From NCBI GenBank assembly GCA_937906975.1, contig CALCUN010000150.1:1-20863 (forward strand): a DNA stretch of 20,863 nt. The letters run 5' to 3'. The translations under genes and the position numbers were made by a program. Under the pieces are notes generated by a model. That model ran no database searches. It was not told the origin of the DNA and saw nothing but the letters and a program-made list of their open reading frames with translations. Below, piece by piece: positions 8,562-16,874 of this stretch; positions within the stretch are counted from its first letter, which is position 1, and the number at the start of each line of letters is the position of its first letter. Source of the DNA: an uncultured Bacteroidales bacterium. GTDB taxonomy: Bacteria; Bacteroidota; Bacteroidia; Bacteroidales; P3.

Positions 8562-8704
8562 TTTTCACAAATCCTTTTACTAACATTCTATGAAACTTCT
8601 GTGTAGAAAAGCTCAGATTCTCCCCTGATGTAGCAAAAAAGTTATTTATCAATCTTGAAGACTAAGTATTAAAACGTATAATATTTTTGTGATTTTTTAC
8701 GAAA

Positions 8705-9856
8705 TTACAAAATCTCTTCTAATTGTTTTATCAAATTACTGTTATCAAAAGTAAAATCAGTTATTTCTTTTTTTATATTTGAATATAGTTCTTGATTATT
8801 TAACAATTCTGTTATTACTTGTGATACATCTTCTAATCGCACTATCCTACCATTCACTCCATCTTCAATATATTCGTAAATGGTTGGAAAATCTGTCGAA
8901 ACGACAGGTGTAGACAATATCTTGGCTTCGTTTACCACTCTTGGACAAGCCTCTGACGATGAAAGGCACACATATAAATAGGCTCTCTTAATATAAAAAT
9001 GGGGGTTGCTTTTGCCTCCAAGCATTTTTACATAGTCTTCGACTTTGTGCTTTAGTATCTCATTAGCTATAGTTTGCTTTTCCTCACCATCACCTATCAC
9101 ATACCATACAAATTGCAATCCATTATCCACAAGTTTGCGAGCAATAGATGGTATTTGATCAAAGCGTTTCACTTTATTGAGTCGCCCAAGCGATACTAAA
9201 ATTATTTTATCGGTATCGATGTCGAAGCGATTATCATAGTCGTCAATATCGGCTTGCGATGTTATAAGAGAGGAATCCTGCGGATTATAAATACAATGAG
9301 TTTTTTTGTCGTATTCAGGATAAATTTTGACGAAATTATCTCTGGTTTTTTCAGAAACGCACACCACATGATTGTATTTTTCGTAAAAAGATTCTTTACG
9401 ACCATGAAGCGTTTTAAAATACTCGTTATAGTCACACCTTACCCATGCTACACGATTTTTTGCATTGATAAGCGAAACTACATACGAAGCATGCCCCTCT
9501 TGACACGCGACCACAGTGTCGAAAACTCGATTGCCAATGCATGAAGATATAGATTGTTTAACTAAGAACTGACGGATTTTAGGATAGTGGGCTAATTTTC
9601 GGATGCCTGCAGCCAATATTCGGCGGAGCCAATTCTTTTCTTCTCGCCATCCCCAAAGAGCTAATGCCTGTGCAACGAAATTAGTTTTTAGTCGAGGTAT
9701 ACTATCATACATCCATTGCAGTATACCTTGTTCATTGAGACACCATACTGTTATATCATATTTGGTTTTATCCAACACCGACACGAGGTTACGTACACTT
9801 ACAGTAGTGCCTCCAATCCCAAATGATAGCAATACAAATAATATCTTTTTTTTCAC
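8705..9856 (-). CDS. Family 4 glycosyltransferase (GT-B fold)
   Basis: A 383-residue retaining GT4 transferase, expected to extend the lipid-linked repeat unit on the cytoplasmic face. The N-terminal domain has the acceptor-side glycine loop FGIGGTT (12-18). The C-terminal donor domain starts with VSLGRLNKVKR (221-231), holding the phosphate-binding Arg and Lys, and contains the E-x7-E motif EACPRVVNE (E302, E310). Donor sugar is not readable. The start is GTG (9854-9856): no in-frame ATG occurs before residue 50, and GTGA overlaps the TGA stop of the polymerase gene, indicating coupling. Base composition changes inside the gene: 32 of 60 bases are G+C at 9601-9660 but only 13 of 60 at 8701-8760, so it may be a recombinant gene. 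Confidence 0.9.
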   Translation of the reverse strand: MKKKILFVLLSFGIGGTTVSVRNLVSVLDKTKYDITVWCLNEQGILQWMYDSIPRLKTNFVAQALALWGWREEKNWLRRILAAGIRKLAHYPKIRQFLVKQSISSCIGNRVFDTVVACQEGHASYVVSLINAKNRVAWVRCDYNEYFKTLHGRKESFYEKYNHVVCVSEKTRDNFVKIYPEYDKKTHCIYNPQDSSLITSQADIDDYDNRFDIDTDKIILVSLGRLNKVKRFDQIPSIARKLVDNGLQFVWYVIGDGEEKQTIANEILKHKVEDYVKMLGGKSNPHFYIKRAYLYVCLSSSEACPRVVNEAKILSTPVVSTDFPTIYEYIEDGVNGRIVRLEDVSQVITELLNNQELYSNIKKEITDFTFDNSNLIKQLEEIL

Positions 9857-11058
9857 GAGTTAAATGGTTTAAGTGAAGTAGGATTTCCTAATCCATTCTG
9901 ACAATAACCTATCAATACTCCAAGACAAATAAAATATTGAGGAAATTCCCATGCCCATGCAGTTAGAAACAAAAACAACATCCCAAGTAAGCCACCCAGC
10001 ATACAACGTCCATTTTTTTTATCTTTCTTAACTTTTCGTAAAATTCTAATCCCAACCCAATAATAAAGCATTAGGAATAACAAAAAACCAATAATCCCAT
10101 TATCTGAAAGTTGAACGATATATTCTGAATGTATATACGAAAGAAAATCACTTTCTTGTTGAACACGAGATTGCAACACACCAACTCCCAACAATGGACT
10201 ATCTAAAAAATTCATCCATCCATAATAATAATGGGGGGCTCTATCTCCCAATAAATAGATAAATTCAGGTGCATTTGATGGCAGCATGTATTGTTCTTGT
10301 TGTCTTTCAAGATAATCCATTCTTTCCCCCATAAATGTATTACTCATTAAATAATTATAGCCCCATATTCCAATCAATGCACATCCTATAACAATTATCC
10401 ATGATTTTATGCTTTTCAAATTAAAATAAGATAATAAGTAAAAACACAACAATAATATTCCAAAACCAAATGCTTTTCTTGTTCCAGACATAGCTAACAC
10501 AAAAATAACTACTATTGAAAGTAGTACAAACCACAATGTTTTTAGTTTCCCACATCTATTAAGCAATATAAGGTAAAATATAGAAAACGAAGATATTATT
10601 GCATATGCATTTCCTAACTCATTATTATATCCTAAATCTCTATATAAAATACCGGAATCAAAATAATAACCACTTAACATATAAATAATATGAGTAATCA
10701 TACACAACCACAATAATTTATATGAATTTTCTTTGTATTCTTTGACAACAATCGTTAGAGTTACTAATGGAATAAAAATCTTTCTATACAAGGCAAAAAC
10801 ACCTATTGGGTTACTATGTGGGTGTATATAATAATTTATAAAAACATAAAAACACCAAATTAACCAAAATACTATTGGTTTTTTAAATTGTAAATTAGAA
10901 AATTGTCGTCCATTAAAAATAACTACAATAATTGATAAAAATATCAATACATAACCAGTACTATCTATTTCTGAAATAAACTTAACAAATATATCATAGT
11001 TTATAACAAGAAAAATAAATAAATAATTTACAATTGATATTATCTTATTATTACTCAT
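9853..11058 (-). CDS. wzy: O-antigen/capsule polymerase-like membrane protein (Wzy type)
   Basis: A 401-residue multispan protein with about 10-12 hydrophobic segments and few charged residues outside loops, as in Wzy polymerases. It would join repeat units on the periplasmic face after Wzx flipping. A large soluble loop lies around residues 240-310, and the segment following it, SYIHSEYIVQLSDNGIIG, resembles the H-x-x-Y...GxxG signature of the O-antigen ligase/polymerase (Wzy_C) family. Sequence identity among Wzy proteins is low, so the call rests on topology, this motif and the presence of Wzx in the cluster; a WaaL-type ligase is the alternative. Its start overlaps the end of the ATP-grasp gene by 8 bases and its stop overlaps the GT4 start, placing it in a coupled series. 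Confidence 0.8.
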   Translation of the reverse strand: MSNNKIISIVNYLFIFLVINYDIFVKFISEIDSTGYVLIFLSIIVVIFNGRQFSNLQFKKPIVFWLIWCFYVFINYYIHPHSNPIGVFALYRKIFIPLVTLTIVVKEYKENSYKLLWLCMITHIIYMLSGYYFDSGILYRDLGYNNELGNAYAIISSFSIFYLILLNRCGKLKTLWFVLLSIVVIFVLAMSGTRKAFGFGILLLCFYLLSYFNLKSIKSWIIVIGCALIGIWGYNYLMSNTFMGERMDYLERQQEQYMLPSNAPEFIYLLGDRAPHYYYGWMNFLDSPLLGVGVLQSRVQQESDFLSYIHSEYIVQLSDNGIIGFLLFLMLYYWVGIRILRKVKKDKKNGRCMLGGLLGMLFLFLTAWAWEFPQYFICLGVLIGYCQNGLGNPTSLKPFNS

Positions 11059-12079
11059 TGTAATTTCTTAAAATATAACTTCTTAATGATTTTATATATT
11101 CTCTCTCTAAGATTGACTTTTCTTCATATCTTACCCATTTTCCATCATTTATAGAATAATAATGAGTAGAATATTCCAAAGTTGCTGTTCCAAAATGCAA
11201 ACACTGAAACTCTATTAAATAAAATCCTTTTCCATCATAAGCAACGTCTATTGAAAGTACAGGCACATTTAATGTATCATATATTGATTTTGAAAAATCT
11301 AAAATTCCATTTGGCAGTTCTGGTTCATAATTTAATCTCCCGCCACCACTAGCCCTAAAATCATTATCACGATTTTGGCGGCTAAGAATATAATATTTAT
11401 CAGCAAATACAAGTACCTTAAAATCTCCACTTAAATTAGGAATAAAATTCTGTATAATAAATTTATTCCTATGATTTGAATGAATAGGTTTATTAATTTT
11501 ACCTAACATTATCAATACTTTTTGTTTAAAAGAATTGATTTTATTACAATTTTCTTTTTCAATAAATTGTAGAGATTGTTCTTTATTTCTGAATAAAGCA
11601 ACGCCATTACTACCTGCTCCTTCAGCAGTTTTAAATACACAGGGATAATTAACGTTTTCTATGTTATCTATAAATTCTTCATTGCACCCATATATTTTTG
11701 AGTGAATACCAGTATTAATATCAGCTAATTCAATATCTCGAAGCATTTCCATAAGGGCTTTATTATGGTGAGCTCTCATATACCTCCATTCTGGGATCAA
11801 AATTGCTCCTTTTCTTGAGAGTACATATAACATATCTTCCATATATCCTTTATAAATTAGTCCAGGATCTTCGGAAGATGTATAAATATAATATTGACCG
11901 AAATAATTTTTTGATATATCAATATCTGAATATTTAATAAAATTCAATTCAACTCCTTCTTCTTGAGCATATTTTTGTAATTTATTCAAATCCATTGTAA
12001 GAATATGCTTATTTTTGTAGATTTCAATTGAAGACTGAAACCAACCTCTATAATTTGTAAGTACGTTTATTTTTATCAT
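11051..12079 (-). CDS. ATP-grasp ligase of unknown substrate
   Basis: A 342-residue cytoplasmic protein with an ATP-grasp fold. Visible are FKTAEGAGSNGV (149-160), with K150 and the flexible glycine loop for ATP phosphates, the segment IIQNFIPNLSGDFKVLVF (208-225), the arginine-bearing SRQNRDNDFRASGGG (233-247), and the metal-binding end SIDVAYDGKGFYLIEFQ (D278, E290). The pattern resembles RimK-type amino-acid ligases. The N-terminal 120 residues match no domain I recognise. ATP-grasp enzymes join a carboxylate to an amine, thiol or hydroxyl, so in this setting it might attach an amino acid to a uronic acid such as the predicted GalNAcA, or to the glycan. It lies between the CapA-like gene and wzy. 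Fold is well supported; role is inference. Confidence 0.75.
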   Translation of the reverse strand: MIKINVLTNYRGWFQSSIEIYKNKHILTMDLNKLQKYAQEEGVELNFIKYSDIDISKNYFGQYYIYTSSEDPGLIYKGYMEDMLYVLSRKGAILIPEWRYMRAHHNKALMEMLRDIELADINTGIHSKIYGCNEEFIDNIENVNYPCVFKTAEGAGSNGVALFRNKEQSLQFIEKENCNKINSFKQKVLIMLGKINKPIHSNHRNKFIIQNFIPNLSGDFKVLVFADKYYILSRQNRDNDFRASGGGRLNYEPELPNGILDFSKSIYDTLNVPVLSIDVAYDGKGFYLIEFQCLHFGTATLEYSTHYYSINDGKWVRYEEKSILEREYIKSLRSYILRNYNE

Positions 12080-12089
12080 ATAGTTAAAG

Positions 12090-13193
12090 CTATTTTTTTA
12101 ACAATTCAAACATTACATCTTTATGTGCTTCGCAACGAAACAAATTTAATATAACATTTTTCTTATATCTAGTAAGAAATGAAGGTAATAAACCTTTTGC
12201 TTTCAAGATTTTTAGATATTTATTACTGTATGGTTCAAGAAATTGTAAGAAACTCTTATTTTTTACCATCGCTAAAAAATGTTCATATAAAAGTCTATCA
12301 TCAGCAATAACAGAATTTAGTTTATCTATATGTTTATAAAATTCATCATTATCGTTAGTAAACGATACTATAGGATTTTCAGCACATTGTATATATGGTA
12401 ATAATTGATAAGTATTACTATCTTTGTTCAGATTGAGTTCTACTGCATAACCAGTATTCCACAAATTATCCTTTGGATTGTTATCAAAGCAGAAATTGCC
12501 TAATCCATAAAATATATGCTTGCCCAAATATTCTTCATAACCACTATAGCAATGTTGATGATGATTGACTACAACATCGGCACCTTGTTCAATAAAAAAA
12601 CGGTAGGTTTCTTTCATTCGTGGCGATGGAAGTTGATAGTGCTCAGTACCTCCATGTACTATGACTAATACATAATCTGAGTTTTTCTTAGCTTCTGCTA
12701 TTTTATGTATATTAGTAATCAAATTAAGGGGAGCTGAACCTCCTGAAGTTTTTGTAGCTATTGTCCATTCATTCTCACAAATATTTATAACAGCTAGTTT
12801 TTCACCAGCAATTTCTTTGTAAAGTATTTTTTCAGCTTCTTCAATGTTAATTCCACCACCTAGATAATCTATATTATTTTCATTACATGCTCTTAATGTA
12901 TCTAAAACACCTTTATCGCCAAAATCGTAGAAATGATTATTTGCCAAAGTTACACAATCAAAACCTGCATACTTGACTGCTTTCATAGCATTTGAATGAC
13001 ATCTTAAGTTTGGACCTGTTTTATCTATTGGTTTAGCCTCTCCTTCTACTATAGGTGATTCAAAATTAATTATAGAGTAGTCTACTTGAGAAGTCATACT
13101 TTTAACTTCATCAAAATAACTATAATTGCTGGATTCTGTCATATTTTTCACTCTGTTACGAGGAACAAAATCTCCTGTTACTAAAATTTTCAT
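12090..13193 (-). CDS. CapA-family (PGA_cap) metallophosphatase-like protein
   Basis: A 367-residue protein of the CapA/PgsA calcineurin-like phosphoesterase family, whose founding members act in poly-gamma-glutamate capsule synthesis. The metal-site motifs are in order: GD (7-8), NFESPIV (43-49), the family signature ANNHFYDFGDKG (84-95), HGGTEHY (180-186), NHHQHCYSGYE (210-220) and YGLGNF (229-234). Unlike many CapA proteins it starts straight into the first core strand (MKILVTGDF), with no signal peptide or membrane anchor, so it looks cytoplasmic. The 130 or so C-terminal residues are not assignable. It overlaps wzx by 4 bases and precedes the ATP-grasp gene by 10, a pairing that hints at a shared amino-acid-linked modification. 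PgsB, PgsC and PgsE are absent, so a polyglutamate capsule is not indicated. Confidence 0.85.
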   Translation of the reverse strand: MKILVTGDFVPRNRVKNMTESSNYSYFDEVKSMTSQVDYSIINFESPIVEGEAKPIDKTGPNLRCHSNAMKAVKYAGFDCVTLANNHFYDFGDKGVLDTLRACNENNIDYLGGGINIEEAEKILYKEIAGEKLAVINICENEWTIATKTSGGSAPLNLITNIHKIAEAKKNSDYVLVIVHGGTEHYQLPSPRMKETYRFFIEQGADVVVNHHQHCYSGYEEYLGKHIFYGLGNFCFDNNPKDNLWNTGYAVELNLNKDSNTYQLLPYIQCAENPIVSFTNDNDEFYKHIDKLNSVIADDRLLYEHFLAMVKNKSFLQFLEPYSNKYLKILKAKGLLPSFLTRYKKNVILNLFRCEAHKDVMFELLKK

Positions 13194-14656
13194 TTTCTTT
13201 TAATCGTTTTTAATGCTGTTTGTTTTAATGAATTTATTGTAGAACGATCACCGGGAAATAAAAGATAGAGGCTGAGAAAATATACAGTCACACAAAGCAA
13301 TATCCAGACAAATGACATCACTATACCATCACTAACACGTAACAGTGAATAGCCAACAATTGCCATAATCAACGAACTGATAAATTGAGGTATAACATTT
13401 GCCACCATTTTCCATGGAGATTGTTTTATTATTATATATACAGCAATCATGTTTACCAATACCAATTCCAATCGAATTAATGAGCGTGTTATATATAATG
13501 CTTCAAAGCCATATTGTCCAGAAATTATAACAGCAGGAATAAGAACTAACACATGAAGTATTTGAACTATTACCGATATGCGAGGCTTGCCAATAGCAGG
13601 ATATACGGGCGAACAAAAACGTGCAAAAACAATCGTTATAGCTTCCATCAACCCCCACAGTCCAAGTATAGGTACGGCCTCTACCCATTGTTCGCCAAGC
13701 ATCACATTAGTTATCAAATCTTGAAAAACAAATATTCCTACACCAAGAGGGATCAAAATCAAACCTGTCATCTTTTGAAACTTTAGCAACACTCTTCTCA
13801 TTTCTGGTAGATCGTTTTGCAAACGTGCCAGAGATGGCATTACCACCGGCAAAACTATAGCAGTAATAAGAGTAACTATATATCCTACTATGGAAATAGA
13901 TGTACGATATAGTCCCAAACTATAAGCATCTAAATATCGGCTTATAAAGAAAATGTCAGCATAAGCTGTAGCCCATACTAACAAAGAATCGACAAGGCTC
14001 CAACTGCAAAACGAAAACATCTCTTTAAGTATAGCAAAACTATAAAATCTGCGAGGTTTCCAATTGGATTTAATTAAAAAGAAAATAGCATTAGCTAAAT
14101 TCATTGCTAAACTTCCTAATACTAAAGCCCAATAGTTACGTAACCAAAATGCTAAAGGTATTGTTATAAACATTGGAATTAATATAGATACTAAACGTGT
14201 CCAAAAAAGAGTTTTGAAGTCAAAATCACGTTTCATTAACGCCATTTGAATGCTACAAAAACCTGTAAGAGGTATGCCGGCACACGATACCATCAACACC
14301 AATCCCAATCCGGGACTACCTACCAACACAGCCAATGGTTGGCAAAATATGGCAATGATGGCCCACAATGCAAAACTCATCACCAAATTTGACCAAAATG
14401 CCACATTGGTATGTTGTTCACGCTCCTCATCATTTTTAAATTCTTTTTGTATGAGGTATTTTTGGAATCCAGCATCGGCAAAAATATCTGCTAAAGCAAT
14501 GATGATACTAAAAGTAGCCACCACTCCGTATGCTTCAGGTGTAAGCAAACGAGCCATAACCATAGCGGTGATAGGAGTAATCAACTTCGACAATATCTCT
14601 GCAAATGCAGACCACTTTGTAGCGTTTACAATTTTCTTATTTAAGTTTTCTGACAT
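13190..14656 (-). CDS. wzx: Polysaccharide repeat-unit flippase (Wzx, MOP superfamily)
   Basis: A 488-residue integral membrane protein with about 14 hydrophobic segments, the standard length and topology for Wzx/PST transporters. It moves undecaprenyl-PP-linked repeat units across the inner membrane. The N-terminus, with NATKWSAFAEILSKLITPI and then VMARLLTPEAYGVVATFSII, is characteristic of the polysaccharide_synt family, as is the YLDAYSLGLY segment in the middle. Its presence with Wzy shows a Wzx/Wzy-dependent export route rather than an ABC transporter. The stop overlaps the CapA-like gene start (ATGA). The 5' third is less AT-rich than the remainder (30 of 60 G+C at 14281-14340), another sign of mosaic ancestry. 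Confidence 0.93.
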   Translation of the reverse strand: MSENLNKKIVNATKWSAFAEILSKLITPITAMVMARLLTPEAYGVVATFSIIIALADIFADAGFQKYLIQKEFKNDEEREQHTNVAFWSNLVMSFALWAIIAIFCQPLAVLVGSPGLGLVLMVSCAGIPLTGFCSIQMALMKRDFDFKTLFWTRLVSILIPMFITIPLAFWLRNYWALVLGSLAMNLANAIFFLIKSNWKPRRFYSFAILKEMFSFCSWSLVDSLLVWATAYADIFFISRYLDAYSLGLYRTSISIVGYIVTLITAIVLPVVMPSLARLQNDLPEMRRVLLKFQKMTGLILIPLGVGIFVFQDLITNVMLGEQWVEAVPILGLWGLMEAITIVFARFCSPVYPAIGKPRISVIVQILHVLVLIPAVIISGQYGFEALYITRSLIRLELVLVNMIAVYIIIKQSPWKMVANVIPQFISSLIMAIVGYSLLRVSDGIVMSFVWILLCVTVYFLSLYLLFPGDRSTINSLKQTALKTIKRK

Positions 14657-14680
14657 GAAATTAAAAATTACTTTCCAATT

Positions 14681-15708
14681 TTATCCAATAAGAAATTTAC
14701 CAATTTTGGTTTTAAGTAAGAGTAGCGATAGTAAGTAAGAAATAGGCAAAACCAATGTAAAACCTAACCATGGCAACCAATATGGTCCTACAATTGATGC
14801 AAAATCGGTATTATAATACAATGCTTTTAGCAAAAACTGATGTGTCAGATATATACCAAAACAACACGAAGCCAAACTAATAGTAAATTTGCTCAATTGT
14901 TTGTGTTGTGTGTAATACACCATTGTAATATAAAATGTAAGTGTACCAATTGTCGCATAAATCAATTGGCAAGTACTGCGTGCCGAACCGGTCAACAATC
15001 TATATAATCGCAAATCTTGTTCGCCAATAACAATGCTTTCTTTCAAAGAGCGAAACAGTACAAATACGACTATGAATATCATCCAACTTATTATAAGGCT
15101 TTTAGGAGTGATAAGTTCCTTTATACGTTCTGAATGTTTATATATCACATATCCAAGATAGAAATAGAAAATATAGTTAGTGGTAGCACCTAATTGAAAT
15201 GGCAACGACAATGGCCAGAACAGATTTATCAATATAAAAAATAGTAGTTTCCAACCATCGCCAATCTTTATTTTATTAAGTATCACCACTCCAACAAAAC
15301 ACCAAAACAGCATGGGTAAGTACCACATATGTCCGCAACCATTCACTACACTATACAAAAAGTTGCCAATTCCTTCATATTCATAAAAAATAAAGAAATA
15401 AGGGATACTAAATATTATACTTGGCAATATCAATCTTTGTAACTTACTGATAATCACCCCCCCGATTTGCATAGCGTTATTTTTTGAAAGGCAAACAAAT
15501 AACCCGATATAAAAACGAATGCCTCTAATGTAAACGCAAATGCAGTTCGAGCAATCCATTTATATGTAGGAATATCTATACAACCTTCCGGTTTTGCCCA
15601 TCCGCCTTGAAAACAAGTAAACGCATGCATGAACACAATAAGTACAGCTAATATAGTTCTCATCAAAGTTACTTCATCAAGTTTTATTATTTTCATTTGT
15701 GATTCCAT
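14681..15708 (-). pseudogene. Acyltransferase family 3, frameshifted at a G7 tract (probably phase-off)
   Basis: Two overlapping frames together make one integral-membrane acyltransferase of the OafA/acyltransferase-3 family, which O-acylates surface sugars. The upstream piece (15454-15708, 84 residues) has the family N-terminus with R17 and H28 (RTILAVLIVFMHA) and EAFVFISGYLFAF, then runs through TCG GGG GGG into TGA. The downstream piece, in another frame, continues with VIISKLQRLILPSIIFSIP and about eight more hydrophobic segments to 14681. Adding one G to the G7 tract at 15457-15463 joins them as SGGVIISK, giving 342 residues, normal for the family. The downstream piece's own ATG (15557-15559) encodes sequence unlike the family and is not a real start. 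Either a switchable gene in its off state or a homopolymer sequencing error. M5 is an alternative start. Confidence 0.88.
15457..15463 (-). repeat. G7 tract at the acyltransferase-3 frameshift
   Basis: Seven G on the coding strand, followed immediately by TGA in the upstream frame. At G8 the reading becomes TCG GGG GGG GTG, the same Ser/Met-Gly-Gly-Val arrangement seen at the in-frame G8 tracts of the two hexapeptide acyltransferases. It is the single change needed to restore the full-length protein. Confidence 0.85.
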
Positions 15709-15743
15709 TATTTTTTGTTCTATTCAAAGAAAAATATTCTAAT

Positions 15744-15824
15744 CTACAAATTTCTTTCGTTCAAAATTCGTTCATGTTCTTTTATTTGTTCTTCTGTGAA
15801 ACGAAATTGAGTCTTGCTGAAAAA
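15744..15824 (-). pseudogene. 3' remnant of a hexapeptide acyltransferase gene
   Basis: In the 161-base gap between the KAS III gene and the acyltransferase-3 gene, a 26-codon open stretch ends in TAG (15744-15746). It reads QFRFTEEQIKEHERILNER near its end. This closely matches the C-terminal part of the acyltransferase at 17855-18493, which has GFRFTPEEIIEHEKQQYDES just after its last hexapeptide turn. An upstream in-frame stop, no start codon and no beta-helix repeats show it is only the tail of a lost gene. The loss probably occurred by deletion or gene replacement at the boundary of the acyl cassette. It lies about 36 bases before the acyltransferase-3 start. Confidence 0.65.
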
Positions 15825-15869
15825 AATATATAATTAAAGTTATTTTTCATGCAAACAAAATATAGTTCA

Positions 15870-16874
15870 TTAAAATTTCAATATTGTACCACCCCAACTC
15901 AATCCGACTCCAAATCCACAAGTCATAACAGTCATGCCGGATTTGATTTTTCCATCCTTTATAGAATCTTTCAGTGCAATAAATATAGTGGAAGATACAG
16001 TATTTCCAACATTTGTTAAATCAATATAAAATTTATCCTTAGGTAATCCACATACTTTACGTATTGTATTTAGCATGAACTTATTTGCTTGATGAAAAAC
16101 AAAATAATCTATATTCTCTTTAGCCAAAGAGCTTTTTTCTAATAATTGATTCATCATAGTTGGTACAGTTTCTAATGTAAAATTGAATATAGCACCACCA
16201 TTCATATAAAGATAATCATCTCTTCTTATATGACCTTCAGAATCTCTAGACTCAGCCCCTGTCGCATTCTTTTCACGAGAAGCTCCGGTTTTTAAAATTA
16301 AATGTTCTGCTCCTTTACCATCGGTTCCCAAAACAAAATCACCTATTTCAGCAAACCCTTCTGAAGAAATAAGACATGCAGCTGCTCCATCTCCAAAAAT
16401 CGAACGATTGCTTTTGTCATCGGGATGCAAGTATTTATTATATGTTTCAGCTGTAAGCAATAATACATTGTTTGCTATTCCACTTTGAACAAGACCTTTT
16501 GCCAATGCCAACCCATATATACAACCTGAACATCCAAGATTATAATCAAATGCTCCTGATGTCGTTGGTATTCCCAAACGATTTTGTAAAACACATGCAG
16601 ACGAAGGTAAAAAATAATCCGGACTTTGTGTACATAGCATCAAAAAATCAATAGATTCGGGCACAATATTATATTCTTGAAAAAGATTTCTTGCTGCTAA
16701 TTCTGCTAAATCTCCTGCTGTTTCGGTCGGGGTTGCGATATGACGAGAATTCACACCAACCTTATCTGCTACTTTTTCTACACTCCATTCAGGAAATTCC
16801 TTTACCAGTTCTTCATTAGTCACAATTTGCGAAGGCAAATAATAACTAATTGCTTTTATAAATGCTTTTTTCAT
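15870..16874 (-). CDS. 3-oxoacyl-ACP synthase III (KAS III/FabH-like), cluster-dedicated
   Basis: A 334-residue thiolase-fold condensing enzyme. KAS III joins an acyl-CoA primer, typically acetyl-CoA, to malonyl-ACP, making a 3-oxoacyl-ACP. The catalytic triad is intact: Cys115 in NLGCSGCIYG, His261 in FHQANKFML, and Asn291 in NVGNTVSST. The C-terminal GFGVGLSWGG is also standard. Its ATG overlaps the stop of the SDR gene by 4 bases and the ACP gene is next upstream, so it belongs to a small acyl-ACP cassette rather than to housekeeping lipid synthesis. With one KAS III and no elongating KAS, dehydratase or enoyl reductase, a short product such as acetoacetyl- or 3-hydroxybutyryl-ACP is the simplest prediction. 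Confidence 0.92.
   Translation of the reverse strand: MKKAFIKAISYYLPSQIVTNEELVKEFPEWSVEKVADKVGVNSRHIATPTETAGDLAELAARNLFQEYNIVPESIDFLMLCTQSPDYFLPSSACVLQNRLGIPTTSGAFDYNLGCSGCIYGLALAKGLVQSGIANNVLLLTAETYNKYLHPDDKSNRSIFGDGAAACLISSEGFAEIGDFVLGTDGKGAEHLILKTGASREKNATGAESRDSEGHIRRDDYLYMNGGAIFNFTLETVPTMMNQLLEKSSLAKENIDYFVFHQANKFMLNTIRKVCGLPKDKFYIDLTNVGNTVSSTIFIALKDSIKDGKIKSGMTVMTCGFGVGLSWGGTILKF

Larger units (their letters stand above)
8336..8704. other. Long AT-rich intergenic region, possible transcription boundary
   Basis: The only gap over 300 bases in the window. I see no open frame of note, no tRNA and no protein remnant in it. It is strongly AT-rich. It could hold a promoter for gmd and the fucose block, but no exact match to the Bacteroidetes -7 element TAnnTTTG was found on the minus strand; two one-mismatch versions lie near 8375-8382 and 8452-8459 without a convincing -33 box. 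An 8-base inverted repeat and a weak hairpin followed by T residues are listed separately. Whether it separates two transcripts is undecided. Confidence 0.6.

Noticed and set aside
8336..8704. Invertible promoter of the Bacteroides capsule type
   Set aside because: No pair of long inverted repeats flanking a promoter and no recombinase gene in the window.
10233..10238. C6 run (coding strand) in the wzy gene
   Set aside because: Opposite base on the coding strand, shorter, and the gene is in frame; no sign of slippage.
12090..13193. Poly-gamma-glutamate capsule system
   Set aside because: Only a CapA-like protein is present; ligase PgsB and membrane partners PgsC/PgsE are missing, and the rest of the locus is for a heteropolysaccharide.
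14250..14738. Plus-strand open frame of 162 codons over wzx
   Set aside because: Antisense to a well-supported flippase, low-complexity content, no recognisable domain.
14681..15559. Downstream acyltransferase-3 piece as an independent 292-residue gene
   Set aside because: Its first 34 residues are a shifted reading of the upstream piece and do not resemble the family; the real protein enters this frame only at the G tract.
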